From an uncultured Collinsella sp. (GTDB lineage Bacteria; Actinomycetota; Coriobacteriia; Coriobacteriales; Coriobacteriaceae): 5,220 bases of DNA. This document shows, in pieces, positions 1 through 5,220 of this stretch. How positions within the stretch are numbered: position 1 is the stretch's first letter; every line of letters starts with the position of its first letter. Under the pieces are notes generated by a model that was not told where the DNA came from, searched no databases, and saw only the letters and a list, made by a program, of their open reading frames with translations. The stretch covers positions 1-5,220 of the forward strand of contig CABUQI010000093.1 in NCBI GenBank assembly GCA_902493545.1, written 5' to 3'. A program made the position numbers and the translations under genes.

Positions 1-504
1 GACCTGACCAACCGCTTCTACAACCGCAACCTTGCTGGCGGTGCCATGCTCGATATTGGCGTGTATGCCCTGTCTGTCATGCGCCTCTTTATGGCGAGCC
101 AGCCCGCTGAGGTTGTCTCGCTGGGCAATACCTGTGAGACCGGCGTTGACGTTGCGGGCGGCATCGTATGCCGTAATTCCGAACAGCAGCTGGGCGTGGT
201 GAGCCTCACGCTCCACTCCAAGCAGCCCAAGCGCTCGGTCATCAGCTTCGATAAGTGCTACATCGAGGTCAACGATTATCCGCGTGCCGATCACGCGACC
301 ATCGTGTGGACTGCGGACGGCCACCGCGAGGAGGTCCACGCCGGCACCGAGGCTTACGCCCTGTGCTATGAGATGGCCGATCTTGAGAAGGCCGTTGCCG
401 GCGACGACTCCAAGCGCGAGCTGCTGGGTTATGCTTCTGATGTTATGGAGCTTATGACCAGGCTTCGCGCCGACTGGGGAGTCGTGTACCCCGAGGAGGA
501 GTAA
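1..504 (+). CDS. Gfo/Idh/MocA-family oxidoreductase, C-terminal part (5' end outside window)
   Basis: The frame is open from base 1 to a TAA at 502-504, giving 167 visible residues. Family members usually have about 330, so the N-terminal NAD(P)-binding Rossmann domain and the EKP motif lie upstream of the window. Near the visible start is the family's C-terminal-domain hallmark GGAMLDIGVYALS (visible residues 13-25), whose Asp and Tyr sit at the substrate pocket. The rest is the beta-sheet domain, ending in an acidic tail. Known members are soluble cytoplasmic dehydrogenases or related enzymes acting on sugars, inositols or similar polyols; the substrate cannot be read from this part. The next gene, a DeoR-type regulator, begins 3 bases after the stop, so the two are probably co-transcribed and the regulator may control this enzyme. 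An internal ATG at 46 lies within the conserved motif and is not the true start. Family call is firm, substrate unknown. Confidence 0.85.
   Translation, partial: DLTNRFYNRNLAGGAMLDIGVYALSVMRLFMASQPAEVVSLGNTCETGVDVAGGIVCRNSEQQLGVVSLTLHSKQPKRSVISFDKCYIEVNDYPRADHATIVWTADGHREEVHAGTEAYALCYEMADLEKAVAGDDSKRELLGYASDVMELMTRLRADWGVVYPEEE
494..499 (+). promoter_or_regulatory. Ribosome binding site for the DeoR-family gene
   Basis: AGGAGG is a perfect Shine-Dalgarno sequence, 8 bases before the ATG at 508. It lies inside the last codons of the upstream oxidoreductase gene (the Glu-rich tail), so ribosomes ending the first gene could restart on the second. This supports 508 as the start and coupled translation. 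Confidence 0.85.
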
Positions 505-507
505 GCG

Positions 508-1254
508 ATGCTTGCGGAAGATAGGCTCAACGCGATCGTGTCGATGGTGCAGCAGGCCGGCTCGGTTACCGTGCCGGAGCTTGCCGAAGCCTTGGGCGTG
601 ACGGCGTCTACCATTCGGCGCGACCTGCAGACGCTCGACCGAGCGCATCGCATCGCCAAGGTCCACGGTGGAGCGACGAGTCTTGAGCGCGCGCACGTGA
701 CGCGCGACCTAACGCTTAATGAGCGCAGCGACCTCCATAACGACGACAAGGAGCGTATCTGCGCCCGTGCGGCGGCACTTGTGGAGCCCGAGAGCTTTGT
801 ATACATCGACTCGGGTTCGACGACGCTCAGGCTCATCGAGCATCTTCCACACCTTGAAGATGTCACCTATGTGACCGATTCCGTGCTCCATGCTCAACGC
901 CTTGCTTTGCGCGGCATGCGTACCGTGGTGCTGGGCGGCGAGCTCAAACCCGAGACCGAGGCGCTCGTTGGCCCCGATGCCTTGGCAACCTTAGACCGCT
1001 ACAACTTCAACTGTGGCTTTTGGGGCTCTAACGGCATTGCCGCCGAGCAGGGCTTCACGGCGCCCGATATCGAGGAGGCGCAAGTAAAGCGTATCTCGAT
1101 GCGCCATACGGCCAAGCGCTTCGTAATCTCGGACGCCAGTAAATTTGGCATGGTGGCGCCCGTCAAGTTCGCGGACTTCCGTGACGCAACGATTATTACC
1201 GCAGGCGATGTCCCCGCCAAGTACCGGGCAATGGACAACGTCATCACTGTCTAA
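508..1254 (+). CDS. DeoR/GlpR-family transcriptional regulator
   Basis: This 248-residue protein has the usual length of the DeoR family. Residues 6-57 form the N-terminal winged helix-turn-helix, with the recognition-helix pattern VTASTIRRDL (31-40) and the family's HGGA (53-56). The C-terminal DeoR sensor domain follows, with the phosphosugar-pocket motif DSGSTT (101-106), GGEL (143-146), GSNGI (173-177; usually G[AT]NGI), TAPDIEEAQVKR (184-195) and DASKFG (209-214). All key motifs are present, so it should be functional. Family members bind operator DNA, usually as repressors, and are released by a phosphorylated sugar; the effector here is unknown. It directly follows a Gfo/Idh/MocA oxidoreductase gene with a 3-base gap and an overlapping Shine-Dalgarno, so a role in controlling that sugar or polyol pathway, and possibly itself, is the natural inference. 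Start ATG 508 is set by AGGAGG at 494-499. Confidence 0.93.
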   Translation: MLAEDRLNAIVSMVQQAGSVTVPELAEALGVTASTIRRDLQTLDRAHRIAKVHGGATSLERAHVTRDLTLNERSDLHNDDKERICARAAALVEPESFVYIDSGSTTLRLIEHLPHLEDVTYVTDSVLHAQRLALRGMRTVVLGGELKPETEALVGPDALATLDRYNFNCGFWGSNGIAAEQGFTAPDIEEAQVKRISMRHTAKRFVISDASKFGMVAPVKFADFRDATIITAGDVPAKYRAMDNVITV

Positions 1255-1270
1255 CAGCGAGACAAGGCCA

Positions 1271-1309
1271 AAACCACCACGAAGGCGCCTGTCCCCATTG
1301 TGGTGGTTT
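1271..1309. repeat. Inverted-repeat (REP-like) element, probable bidirectional terminator
   Basis: AAACCACCAC (1271-1280) and GTGGTGGTTT (1300-1309) are perfect 10-base inverted repeats. Read as plus-strand RNA the stem continues with a G-U and an A-U pair, an A/A mismatch and two G-C pairs, closing on a 9-base loop (1286-1294). The core carries the palindrome AGGCGCCT (1283-1290) and the string GCCTGTCCCC (1287-1296). It lies between convergent genes, where a shared terminator is expected. The T run is only TTT on the plus side and TTTT on the minus side, so termination may be weak. The GGGGACAGG-type core resembles dispersed REP-like repeats I recall from Coriobacteriia and other genomes; this is memory, not a search. 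The element overlaps two bases of the stop codon of the downstream minus-strand gene. Confidence 0.6.
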
Positions 1310-1967
1310 AGGGCTCCCAGGGGCAGGGGGCTTCGATGTGGATGTGCTCGCCGGTTACGGGATGCGTGAAGGACACGCTGTGGGCGTGGAGCATCAGGCC
1401 GCAGGGGCGCGGCGTTCCGTACAGGTCGTCGCCAACCAGGGGATGACGCTCGCTCGCCAGGTGCACGCGAATCTGATGCTTGCGGCCGGTGAGCAACTCG
1501 ACATCGATATACGAGCGCGCGGGCAGGCCACGACGGCTCTTAAGACGTTTGAGCACCTTCACGCGAGTTTGAGACGGCTTGCCGCTGGCGCCGACGCGCA
1601 TCTTTCGGCTGTCGTGACGGTCGCGGGCGATGGGCTTGTCGATGAGCTTCTCGTTCCAGTCGATCTTGCCCTCGGCCAGCGCCAGATAGTGCTTTTCGAA
1701 GGCGTGGTCGATGACCATTTGGTCAAAGGCGGGCTGCGTCTGTTTGTCGAGCGAGAACAACACCACGCCGGTGGTGTTGCGGTCTAGGCGGTTGAGCGGC
1801 TGCATGTCAGTCGCGGCAAAGCCGTCGCCCATCGCCAGTAGCAGATCGCTGGCGTAGTCGGTAAGTGTGCGCTCACCGGTGCCGTCGCCGTGGACGATCA
1901 TGCCGGCGGGCTTATCGATGGCCAAGAGCCAGGCGTCGCAGTAGAGGACTTGGGGTTCTTCGTTCAC
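1308..1967 (-). CDS. RluA-family RNA pseudouridine synthase
   Basis: This 219-residue protein converts uridine to pseudouridine in rRNA or tRNA. It carries the RluA-family blocks in order: LLAIDKPAGMIVH (14-26), the catalytic motif NRLDRNTTG (59-67) with the nucleophile Asp62, GRKHQIRVHL (161-170), HPLVGDDLYG (175-184) and LHAH (193-196). The first residue of the usual H-R-L-D-R motif is Asn here, but the Asp and both Arg remain. There is no N-terminal S4 RNA-binding domain, and the length is like E. coli RluA or TruC rather than RluC or RluD. The target uridine cannot be assigned from sequence alone. The start is GTG at 1965-1967, supported by GAAAGG 7 bases upstream. It is the second gene of an operon, 15 bases after the U32-family gene, which also probably modifies RNA. 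Its TAA stop overlaps the intergenic repeat. Confidence 0.93.
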   Translation of the reverse strand: MNEEPQVLYCDAWLLAIDKPAGMIVHGDGTGERTLTDYASDLLLAMGDGFAATDMQPLNRLDRNTTGVVLFSLDKQTQPAFDQMVIDHAFEKHYLALAEGKIDWNEKLIDKPIARDRHDSRKMRVGASGKPSQTRVKVLKRLKSRRGLPARSYIDVELLTGRKHQIRVHLASERHPLVGDDLYGTPRPCGLMLHAHSVSFTHPVTGEHIHIEAPCPWEP

Positions 1968-1974
1968 GTGTAAG

Positions 1975-1980
1975 CCTTTC
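1975..1980 (-). promoter_or_regulatory. Ribosome binding site deciding the GTG start of the RluA-family gene
   Basis: On the minus strand GAAAGG lies 7 bases before GTG (1967-1965), within the 15-base gap after the U32 gene. The same GAAAGG element precedes the U32 gene, which favours this GTG over any internal start. Confidence 0.7.
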
Positions 1981-1982
1981 GG

Positions 1983-4478
1983 TTAGCTAATTCCCACAAA
2001 CATGCAGCCTGAGGTCGCCCCGCGTAGGCGGGCAGCGGGCTTGCGGCCGGCTTGAGCCGCCTCGACGGCGCGACGGACGCGAGCGACGGCACGGCCAATC
2101 TCATCGGCCTCGAGCAGCGTTCCGTCCACCATAAGACGACGGACGCCGGCGTCGAGCAGCTGCGGTACCTGCGGCGTGAGGTCGATGGGGTAGGCATCGT
2201 ACAGGCGAGAGCGGCCGTGGATGTCAGTTCGGACGGGCATGACCTTTCCGTCGATATTCTTGAGCGAGAGCTTGCGGGCACGCAGGCGGCAGCTGGCACA
2301 ATCGTGGATACAGCCGTTGGCAACCTGCAGAATGCAATGCTCGCTTGTCATGACGCGCGGGCGGCCAAAGACGGTGATGCCCAGAGCCGCGGGCGCGGCG
2401 GCGCCGAGCGAGACAATCTCGTCGAGTGTGATCTCGGGCGAGAGCCAAAACGCACCGGCTCCGCGCTCGGCAAGCGCCTCCATGCAGGGCGTGTTGTGCA
2501 CCGGCAGGCAAGAGCGGACCTCCGCCGTGGCGCCAACCTGGGCGGCCAGCGCGAGCTCAGAGATGTTGCCAATATCGACCGTGGCACCGGCAACAACCCA
2601 CGGGTCAACGCGCTCGTGGTCGACGGTGCGGCAGACCTCGTCGAGTACGGGTACAATGCCCTGCTCAAGTGCATCGGCGGGGGAGACACCGGCTGCCTCG
2701 AGCGCATCGGTGGTCATGTAGATGCGCGTTGCACCCTCCGCGCGGGCGGCCTCGGCGGCCTCGAGCGAGGTGACGGTGGTGCAGATCTGCGGCTCATCGC
2801 GGTAGTGCTCGGGCGCGGGGCGGGAATTACTGGTTACAATCGCCGGCAGCTCGAGCGTTTTCGCGCGCTCCTCGTACGGTGCCAGAATGGCCTCTTCCAG
2901 CGCCTTACAAGCGGCGGCGCGCACCTTGTGCACGGCGGAAAAGCCCATACCGCAGCCGGCGTCGACCGAAACGTCAAAGCTCGCGGCCTCAAAGGGAGAG
3001 GAGCCCATGCGCCCGACGTGCTCAACCAGATCGGACGCCTCGACCGCGCGGGTCTTGGCGGCCTCGACGGTAAAGCCCGTGGCCGTGGCCGTAAGCGAAG
3101 GATCGTCGCAACAGGTGAGCGTAACGGCAAACGGCTCGCCCAGACGCGCCACAACGGACACGTCTACGGCGCGGCGGCGCAGCACATCGCGCTTGAGTGC
3201 GGCGCCGGCGGCGTCAATGGCGCGCTGGCTTCGAATCACGCGCACGCGGCAGCCCTCGGGCATGCTACGGGGCACGCGACACTCGATAACATCGCCGGCA
3301 GCGGCATCATCGGCGGCAATGGTGGTCAGGAACTGGTCAAACTCGTTATCGTGGCGAAGCTCCAGCAGGTCGCCCTTGCCCACGGGCTCAAGCAGCTCAA
3401 TGCGGGCGATGGCGGCGCGGCGACGGCGATCGTCGGGCTTTAGTCCGCGTACATCGCGGTTGGCCAGACGGCTGCCCAGCACCGTGCCCACAATCTGGCC
3501 GCGGTTGTTGGAGCGCTCGTAGCTCATCATCTCGTCGCCCGAGGTGCCATCCTGGTAGGCGTGCGTAAAGTCGCGATTAAAGCAGCGCTTGAGCTGGCGC
3601 TGGCGAGCGGCGTCCTCGTGCTTATCTACGGCGACCCCGGCCAGCATGTCATCAATCTGGTGACGGTACACATCGACGATGGAGTACACGTAATCGGGAG
3701 CCTTCATGCGGCCCTCGAGCTTGAGCGATGCGGCGCCGGCGTCATACAGACGGCGAACAAGCTGCGACGTGTTAGTGTCGCGCGGGCATAGCGCGCGCTC
3801 GCGACCGGCAGGGGAGAGCGAGCGGCCGTTCTCGTCGATCAGCTCGTAAGGCAGGCGACAGGGCTGAGCGCACATGCCGCGGTTGGCCGAGCGGCCCGCC
3901 ATGGCAAAGCTCGACAGCAGGCACAGACCCGAGTAGCAAAAGCAGATGGCGCCGTGGCTAAAGACCTCGAGGTCCACATCGGGCGCGGCGTTGTGAATGG
4001 CGGCGATCTCGTCGATGGAGAGCTCGCGCGAGAGAGTCACGCGGTCGGCACCCTGCTCGCGGCACCAAAGCGTTCCGCGGTCATCATGGATGTTCGCCTG
4101 GGTCGAGATGTGCGTCTCGATGCCGGGCATCGTGCGCTTGACCTCAAAGAACAGGCCCCAGTCCTGGATGATGAAGGCGTCGGCGCCCAGCGTGGAGCAG
4201 CGATGGATGAGTTGCAGCGCATCGCCCATCTCGGACTGCTTGATGACGATGTTGACCGTGACGTAGACGCGCGACCCGGCTAGATGTGCGGCGCGGCAGG
4301 CTTGCTCAAAGGCCTCGTCGGTAAAGTTGGTGGCCTTGCGGCGGGCGTTGAAGCTGCCCATGCCGCAATAGATGGCGTCTGCCCCCGCGGCGAGTGCGGC
4401 GGCAAAGGGCTCGGGCCCTCCGGCGGGCGCCAAAAGCTCGGGTCTGCGGTTGGTGGTTCGACTGGCGGTTGCGGTCAT
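1983..4478 (-). CDS. U32-family protein, RlhA-like RNA hydroxylase with DUF3656 and a second C-terminal barrel
   Basis: This 831-residue protein is of the kind usually annotated as U32 peptidase or collagenase. Residues 12-275 form the U32 barrel: PELLAPAGG (13-21), the U32 signature from Glu171 to Ser189 (E-x-F-x2-G-A-I-C-x4-G-x-C-x-L-S, complete), NRGMCAQPCR (199-208) and SLKLEGRMK (251-259). Cys179, Cys186, Cys203 and Cys207 or Cys231 are likely Fe-S ligands, as in related hydroxylases. A DUF3656-like region follows at about 430-545. Residues 565-805 look like a second, diverged U32-type barrel with its own cluster Cys715, Cys723, Cys727 and Cys730. Characterised relatives act on RNA: E. 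coli RlhA makes 5-hydroxycytidine at 23S C2501, and TrhP hydroxylates tRNA U34. The DUF3656 region favours the RlhA side, but RlhA is only about 650 residues, so the exact substrate is open. ATG 4478 is preceded by GAAAGG, and a pseudouridine synthase gene follows after 15 bases. Confidence 0.88.
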   Translation of the reverse strand: MTATASRTTNRRPELLAPAGGPEPFAAALAAGADAIYCGMGSFNARRKATNFTDEAFEQACRAAHLAGSRVYVTVNIVIKQSEMGDALQLIHRCSTLGADAFIIQDWGLFFEVKRTMPGIETHISTQANIHDDRGTLWCREQGADRVTLSRELSIDEIAAIHNAAPDVDLEVFSHGAICFCYSGLCLLSSFAMAGRSANRGMCAQPCRLPYELIDENGRSLSPAGRERALCPRDTNTSQLVRRLYDAGAASLKLEGRMKAPDYVYSIVDVYRHQIDDMLAGVAVDKHEDAARQRQLKRCFNRDFTHAYQDGTSGDEMMSYERSNNRGQIVGTVLGSRLANRDVRGLKPDDRRRRAAIARIELLEPVGKGDLLELRHDNEFDQFLTTIAADDAAAGDVIECRVPRSMPEGCRVRVIRSQRAIDAAGAALKRDVLRRRAVDVSVVARLGEPFAVTLTCCDDPSLTATATGFTVEAAKTRAVEASDLVEHVGRMGSSPFEAASFDVSVDAGCGMGFSAVHKVRAAACKALEEAILAPYEERAKTLELPAIVTSNSRPAPEHYRDEPQICTTVTSLEAAEAARAEGATRIYMTTDALEAAGVSPADALEQGIVPVLDEVCRTVDHERVDPWVVAGATVDIGNISELALAAQVGATAEVRSCLPVHNTPCMEALAERGAGAFWLSPEITLDEIVSLGAAAPAALGITVFGRPRVMTSEHCILQVANGCIHDCASCRLRARKLSLKNIDGKVMPVRTDIHGRSRLYDAYPIDLTPQVPQLLDAGVRRLMVDGTLLEADEIGRAVARVRRAVEAAQAGRKPAARLRGATSGCMFVGIS

Positions 4479-4484
4479 ATCCTG

Positions 4485-4490
4485 CCTTTC
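4485..4490 (-). promoter_or_regulatory. Ribosome binding site for the U32-family gene
   Basis: GAAAGG on the minus strand lies 6 bases before the ATG at 4478-4476. It matches the element before the second gene of the operon and supports this start. Confidence 0.7.
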
Positions 4491-4510
4491 AAAATGCTCA
4501 AATATTCAAA

Positions 4511-4516
4511 AGTATA
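4511..4516 (-). promoter_or_regulatory. Candidate -10 element for the U32/RluA operon
   Basis: TATACT on the minus strand matches five of six bases of the TATAAT consensus, in a locally AT-rich stretch (4491-4518) within otherwise GC-rich sequence. It would start transcription near 4504, leaving a leader of about 25 bases that includes the GAAAGG site. No good -35 hexamer is visible at 16-18 bases upstream (around 4533-4540), so the promoter may be weak or activator-dependent. Assigned by position and -10 match only. Confidence 0.45.
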
Positions 4517-4587
4517 GTGGTGCCGTTGCGGCAGGCGATGCCCGTGCTCCAAGCGGGATAAAGTCTTCAGCAGCTTGGGCTGGCTGA

Positions 4588-4625
4588 CCCCGTGGAGAAC
4601 CGTTCAGCGGTTCGGGGAAACCGTT
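4588..4625. promoter_or_regulatory. Cluster of AACCG(TT) half-sites and nested inverted repeat
   Basis: AACCG (4598-4602) and CGGTT (4608-4612) form a 5-5-5 inverted repeat. CCCCG (4588-4592) and CGGGG (4613-4617) flank it as a second inverted repeat with a 5-base bulge. A direct copy AACCGTT occurs at 4598-4604 and again at 4619-4625, 21 bases apart, close to two helical turns. The cluster lies between the two divergent promoter candidates, where an operator would be expected, but it could also fold as RNA. No regulator is identified. Confidence 0.35.
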
Positions 4626-4660
4626 GGGCGATAAAATATTCTCGTAAACTGATAATAATC

Positions 4661-4689
4661 TTGCATCGCGCGGAAACCTTGAGTACTAT
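4661..4689 (+). promoter_or_regulatory. Candidate ridA promoter
   Basis: TTGCAT (4661-4666) and TACTAT (4684-4689) are spaced by 17 bases, the ideal distance, though the hexamer matches are only partial (3/6 and 4/6). Transcription would start near 4696, just before the leader stem-loop at 4698. Other -10-like strings in the AT-rich stretch just upstream (TAAAAT 4632-4637, GATAAT 4651-4656) lack a convincing -35 partner but cannot be excluded. Confidence 0.35.
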
Positions 4690-4697
4690 CCCAATCA

Positions 4698-4745
4698 AGC
4701 GCGGTGTTCAGACCGAACTGTGCCTCCCGGTGCGAACGCCGCGCT
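4698..4745 (+). other. Stem-loop in the ridA 5' leader
   Basis: AGCGCGGTGTTC (4698-4709) pairs with GAACGCCGCGCT (4734-4745) over 12 positions, with a single G-U wobble (4705/4738). Within the loop ACCG (4712-4715) pairs with CGGT (4728-4731), extending the arm after a 2x2 internal loop. The structure ends 20 bases before the Shine-Dalgarno, so it leaves the ribosome site free. No clear U-tract follows, which argues against a simple terminator. It may stabilise the 5' end of the mRNA or take part in control; I recognise no known riboswitch family. Confidence 0.6.
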
Positions 4746-4765
4746 CACGCTTTCTAGTTAACCGT

Positions 4766-4771
4766 AAGGAG
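4766..4771 (+). promoter_or_regulatory. Ribosome binding site deciding the ridA start
   Basis: AAGGAG lies 6 bases before ATG 4778. It selects this start over the in-frame GTG at 4592, which would add 62 residues with no family similarity. Confidence 0.9.
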
Positions 4772-4777
4772 ATAAAC

Positions 4778-5155
4778 ATGAGCAAGACCGTCGTGTCTTC
4801 CGATAACGCACCCGCAGCCATCGGACCGTATTCCCCCGGTATCCAGACCGGCAACATGGTGTTCCTGTCCGGCCAGCTGGGCATCGACCCCACAACTGGC
4901 AAGATGCCCGAGGGCGTCGAGGCCCAGGCCAAGCAGTCCCTTGCTAACGTCGAGGCCCTGCTGACTGCCGCCGGCGCTACGTTTGCCGATGTCGTCAAGA
5001 CCACGGTCTACCTGGCCGACATTGCCGACTTCGCTGCCGTGAACGAGATCTACGCCTCCAAGTTCGAGGCCCCGTTCCCCGCGCGCAGCGCTTTCCAGGT
5101 TGCCGCCCTTCCGGCTGGCGGTCTGGTCGAGATCGAGGTCGTCGCCGCTCTCTAA
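4778..5155 (+). CDS. ridA: RidA-family reactive enamine/imine deaminase
   Basis: This 125-residue protein has the normal full length for the YjgF/YER057c/UK114 family. RidA is a cytoplasmic homotrimer that hydrolyses 2-aminoacrylate and similar enamines or imines released by PLP-dependent dehydratases, protecting other PLP enzymes from damage. The N-terminal IGPYSP (15-20), FLSGQLGIDP (29-38), and the complete family signature starting PARSAF (101-106) and ending VEIE (117-120) are present. By alignment with E. coli RidA, Tyr18, Ser31, the substrate-carboxylate-binding Arg103 and Glu118 are conserved, while the position of E. coli Cys107 is Ala105, a change tolerated in the family. It appears as a single-gene unit, divergent from the U32 operon, with its own leader stem-loop and terminator. 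The start at 4778 is supported by AAGGAG. Confidence 0.95.
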   Translation: MSKTVVSSDNAPAAIGPYSPGIQTGNMVFLSGQLGIDPTTGKMPEGVEAQAKQSLANVEALLTAAGATFADVVKTTVYLADIADFAAVNEIYASKFEAPFPARSAFQVAALPAGGLVEIEVVAAL

Positions 5156-5188
5156 GGCGTTGGCAACAACTAAACATGACATGCAAAA

Positions 5189-5220
5189 AGACCCTGCAGC
5201 GCGTGCGAGCTGCAGGGTCT
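5189..5220 (+). terminator. Rho-independent terminator after ridA (T tract beyond window)
   Basis: AGACCCTGCAGC (5189-5200) and GCTGCAGGGTCT (5209-5220) form a perfect 12-bp stem around an 8-base loop (5201-5208). It starts 33 bases after the ridA stop. A run of five A (5185-5189) precedes the stem, as in bidirectional terminators; the matching T run would fall just past the window end and cannot be seen. Confidence 0.88.

Noticed and set aside
1758..1779. Perfect 9-bp hairpin (CAACACCAC / GTGGTGTTG) inside the pseudouridine synthase gene
   Set aside because: It falls on the codons for the conserved N-T-T-G-V-V-L segment of the catalytic motif; the repeat of Thr and Val codons explains the symmetry without a separate function.
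1338..1787. 149-codon plus-strand frame antisense to the pseudouridine synthase gene
   Set aside because: It is a codon-aligned antisense shadow with no recognisable motif, while the minus-strand frame carries every RluA-family motif.
2052..3443. 463-codon open frame on the plus strand, antisense to the U32 gene
   Set aside because: It is codon-aligned with the U32 gene, so a stop would need a TTA, CTA or TCA codon in that gene, all rare in GC-rich coding. The translation has no recognisable domain, and the U32 protein is clearly the real product.
1983..4478. Annotation as a secreted protease or collagenase
   Set aside because: There is no signal peptide or known protease catalytic motif. 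The signature cysteines and the DUF3656-like region match Fe-S-dependent RNA hydroxylases instead.
4698..4745. Possible T-box riboswitch upstream of ridA
   Set aside because: A GGTGCGAACGCCGCG-like stretch vaguely recalls the T-box core, but the TGGN bulge in its proper context and the specifier stem are missing, and ridA is not a usual T-box target.
4592..4777. In-frame GTG start giving a 62-residue N-terminal extension of RidA
   Set aside because: The extension has no family similarity and crosses the promoter candidate and the leader stem-loop. ATG 4778 has a good Shine-Dalgarno and gives the normal RidA length.

Overview
The window reads as ordinary chromosome from a high-GC Gram-positive bacterium. 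Codons mostly end in G or C, Shine-Dalgarno sites are clear, and intergenic spaces are short. Protein style and an intergenic repeat suggest the Coriobacteriia, perhaps Collinsella-like; that placement is inference from memory, not from a search.

Layout: (1) Positions 1-1254, plus strand: the C-terminal half of a Gfo/Idh/MocA-family oxidoreductase, then after 3 bases a complete DeoR/GlpR-family regulator, looking like one translationally coupled unit for sugar or polyol metabolism and its control. (2) Positions 1255-1307: a short convergent gap holding a long imperfect inverted repeat that probably serves both sides as a terminator and looks like a dispersed REP-type element. (3) Positions 1308-4478, minus strand: a two-gene operon. 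The promoter-proximal gene encodes an 831-residue U32-family protein of the RlhA-like (RNA hydroxylase) type with an extra C-terminal barrel. Fifteen bases later comes a small RluA-family pseudouridine synthase with a GTG start. Both probably modify RNA, so this is best read as an RNA-modification operon. (4) Positions 4479-4777: a 299-base divergent intergenic region with a promoter candidate for each side, a cluster of AACCG(TT) half-sites and a 12-bp stem-loop in the presumed ridA leader. (5) Positions 4778-5155, plus strand: ridA, a complete reactive-enamine deaminase gene, followed by a strong hairpin terminator that runs to the end of the window.

I found no mobile element, CRISPR array, tRNA or rRNA, and no clearly new system. 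The most useful leads are the second cysteine cluster in the fused C-terminal barrel of the U32 protein, the ridA leader structure with the half-site cluster upstream, and the repeat that supplies part of a stop codon at 1308-1310.
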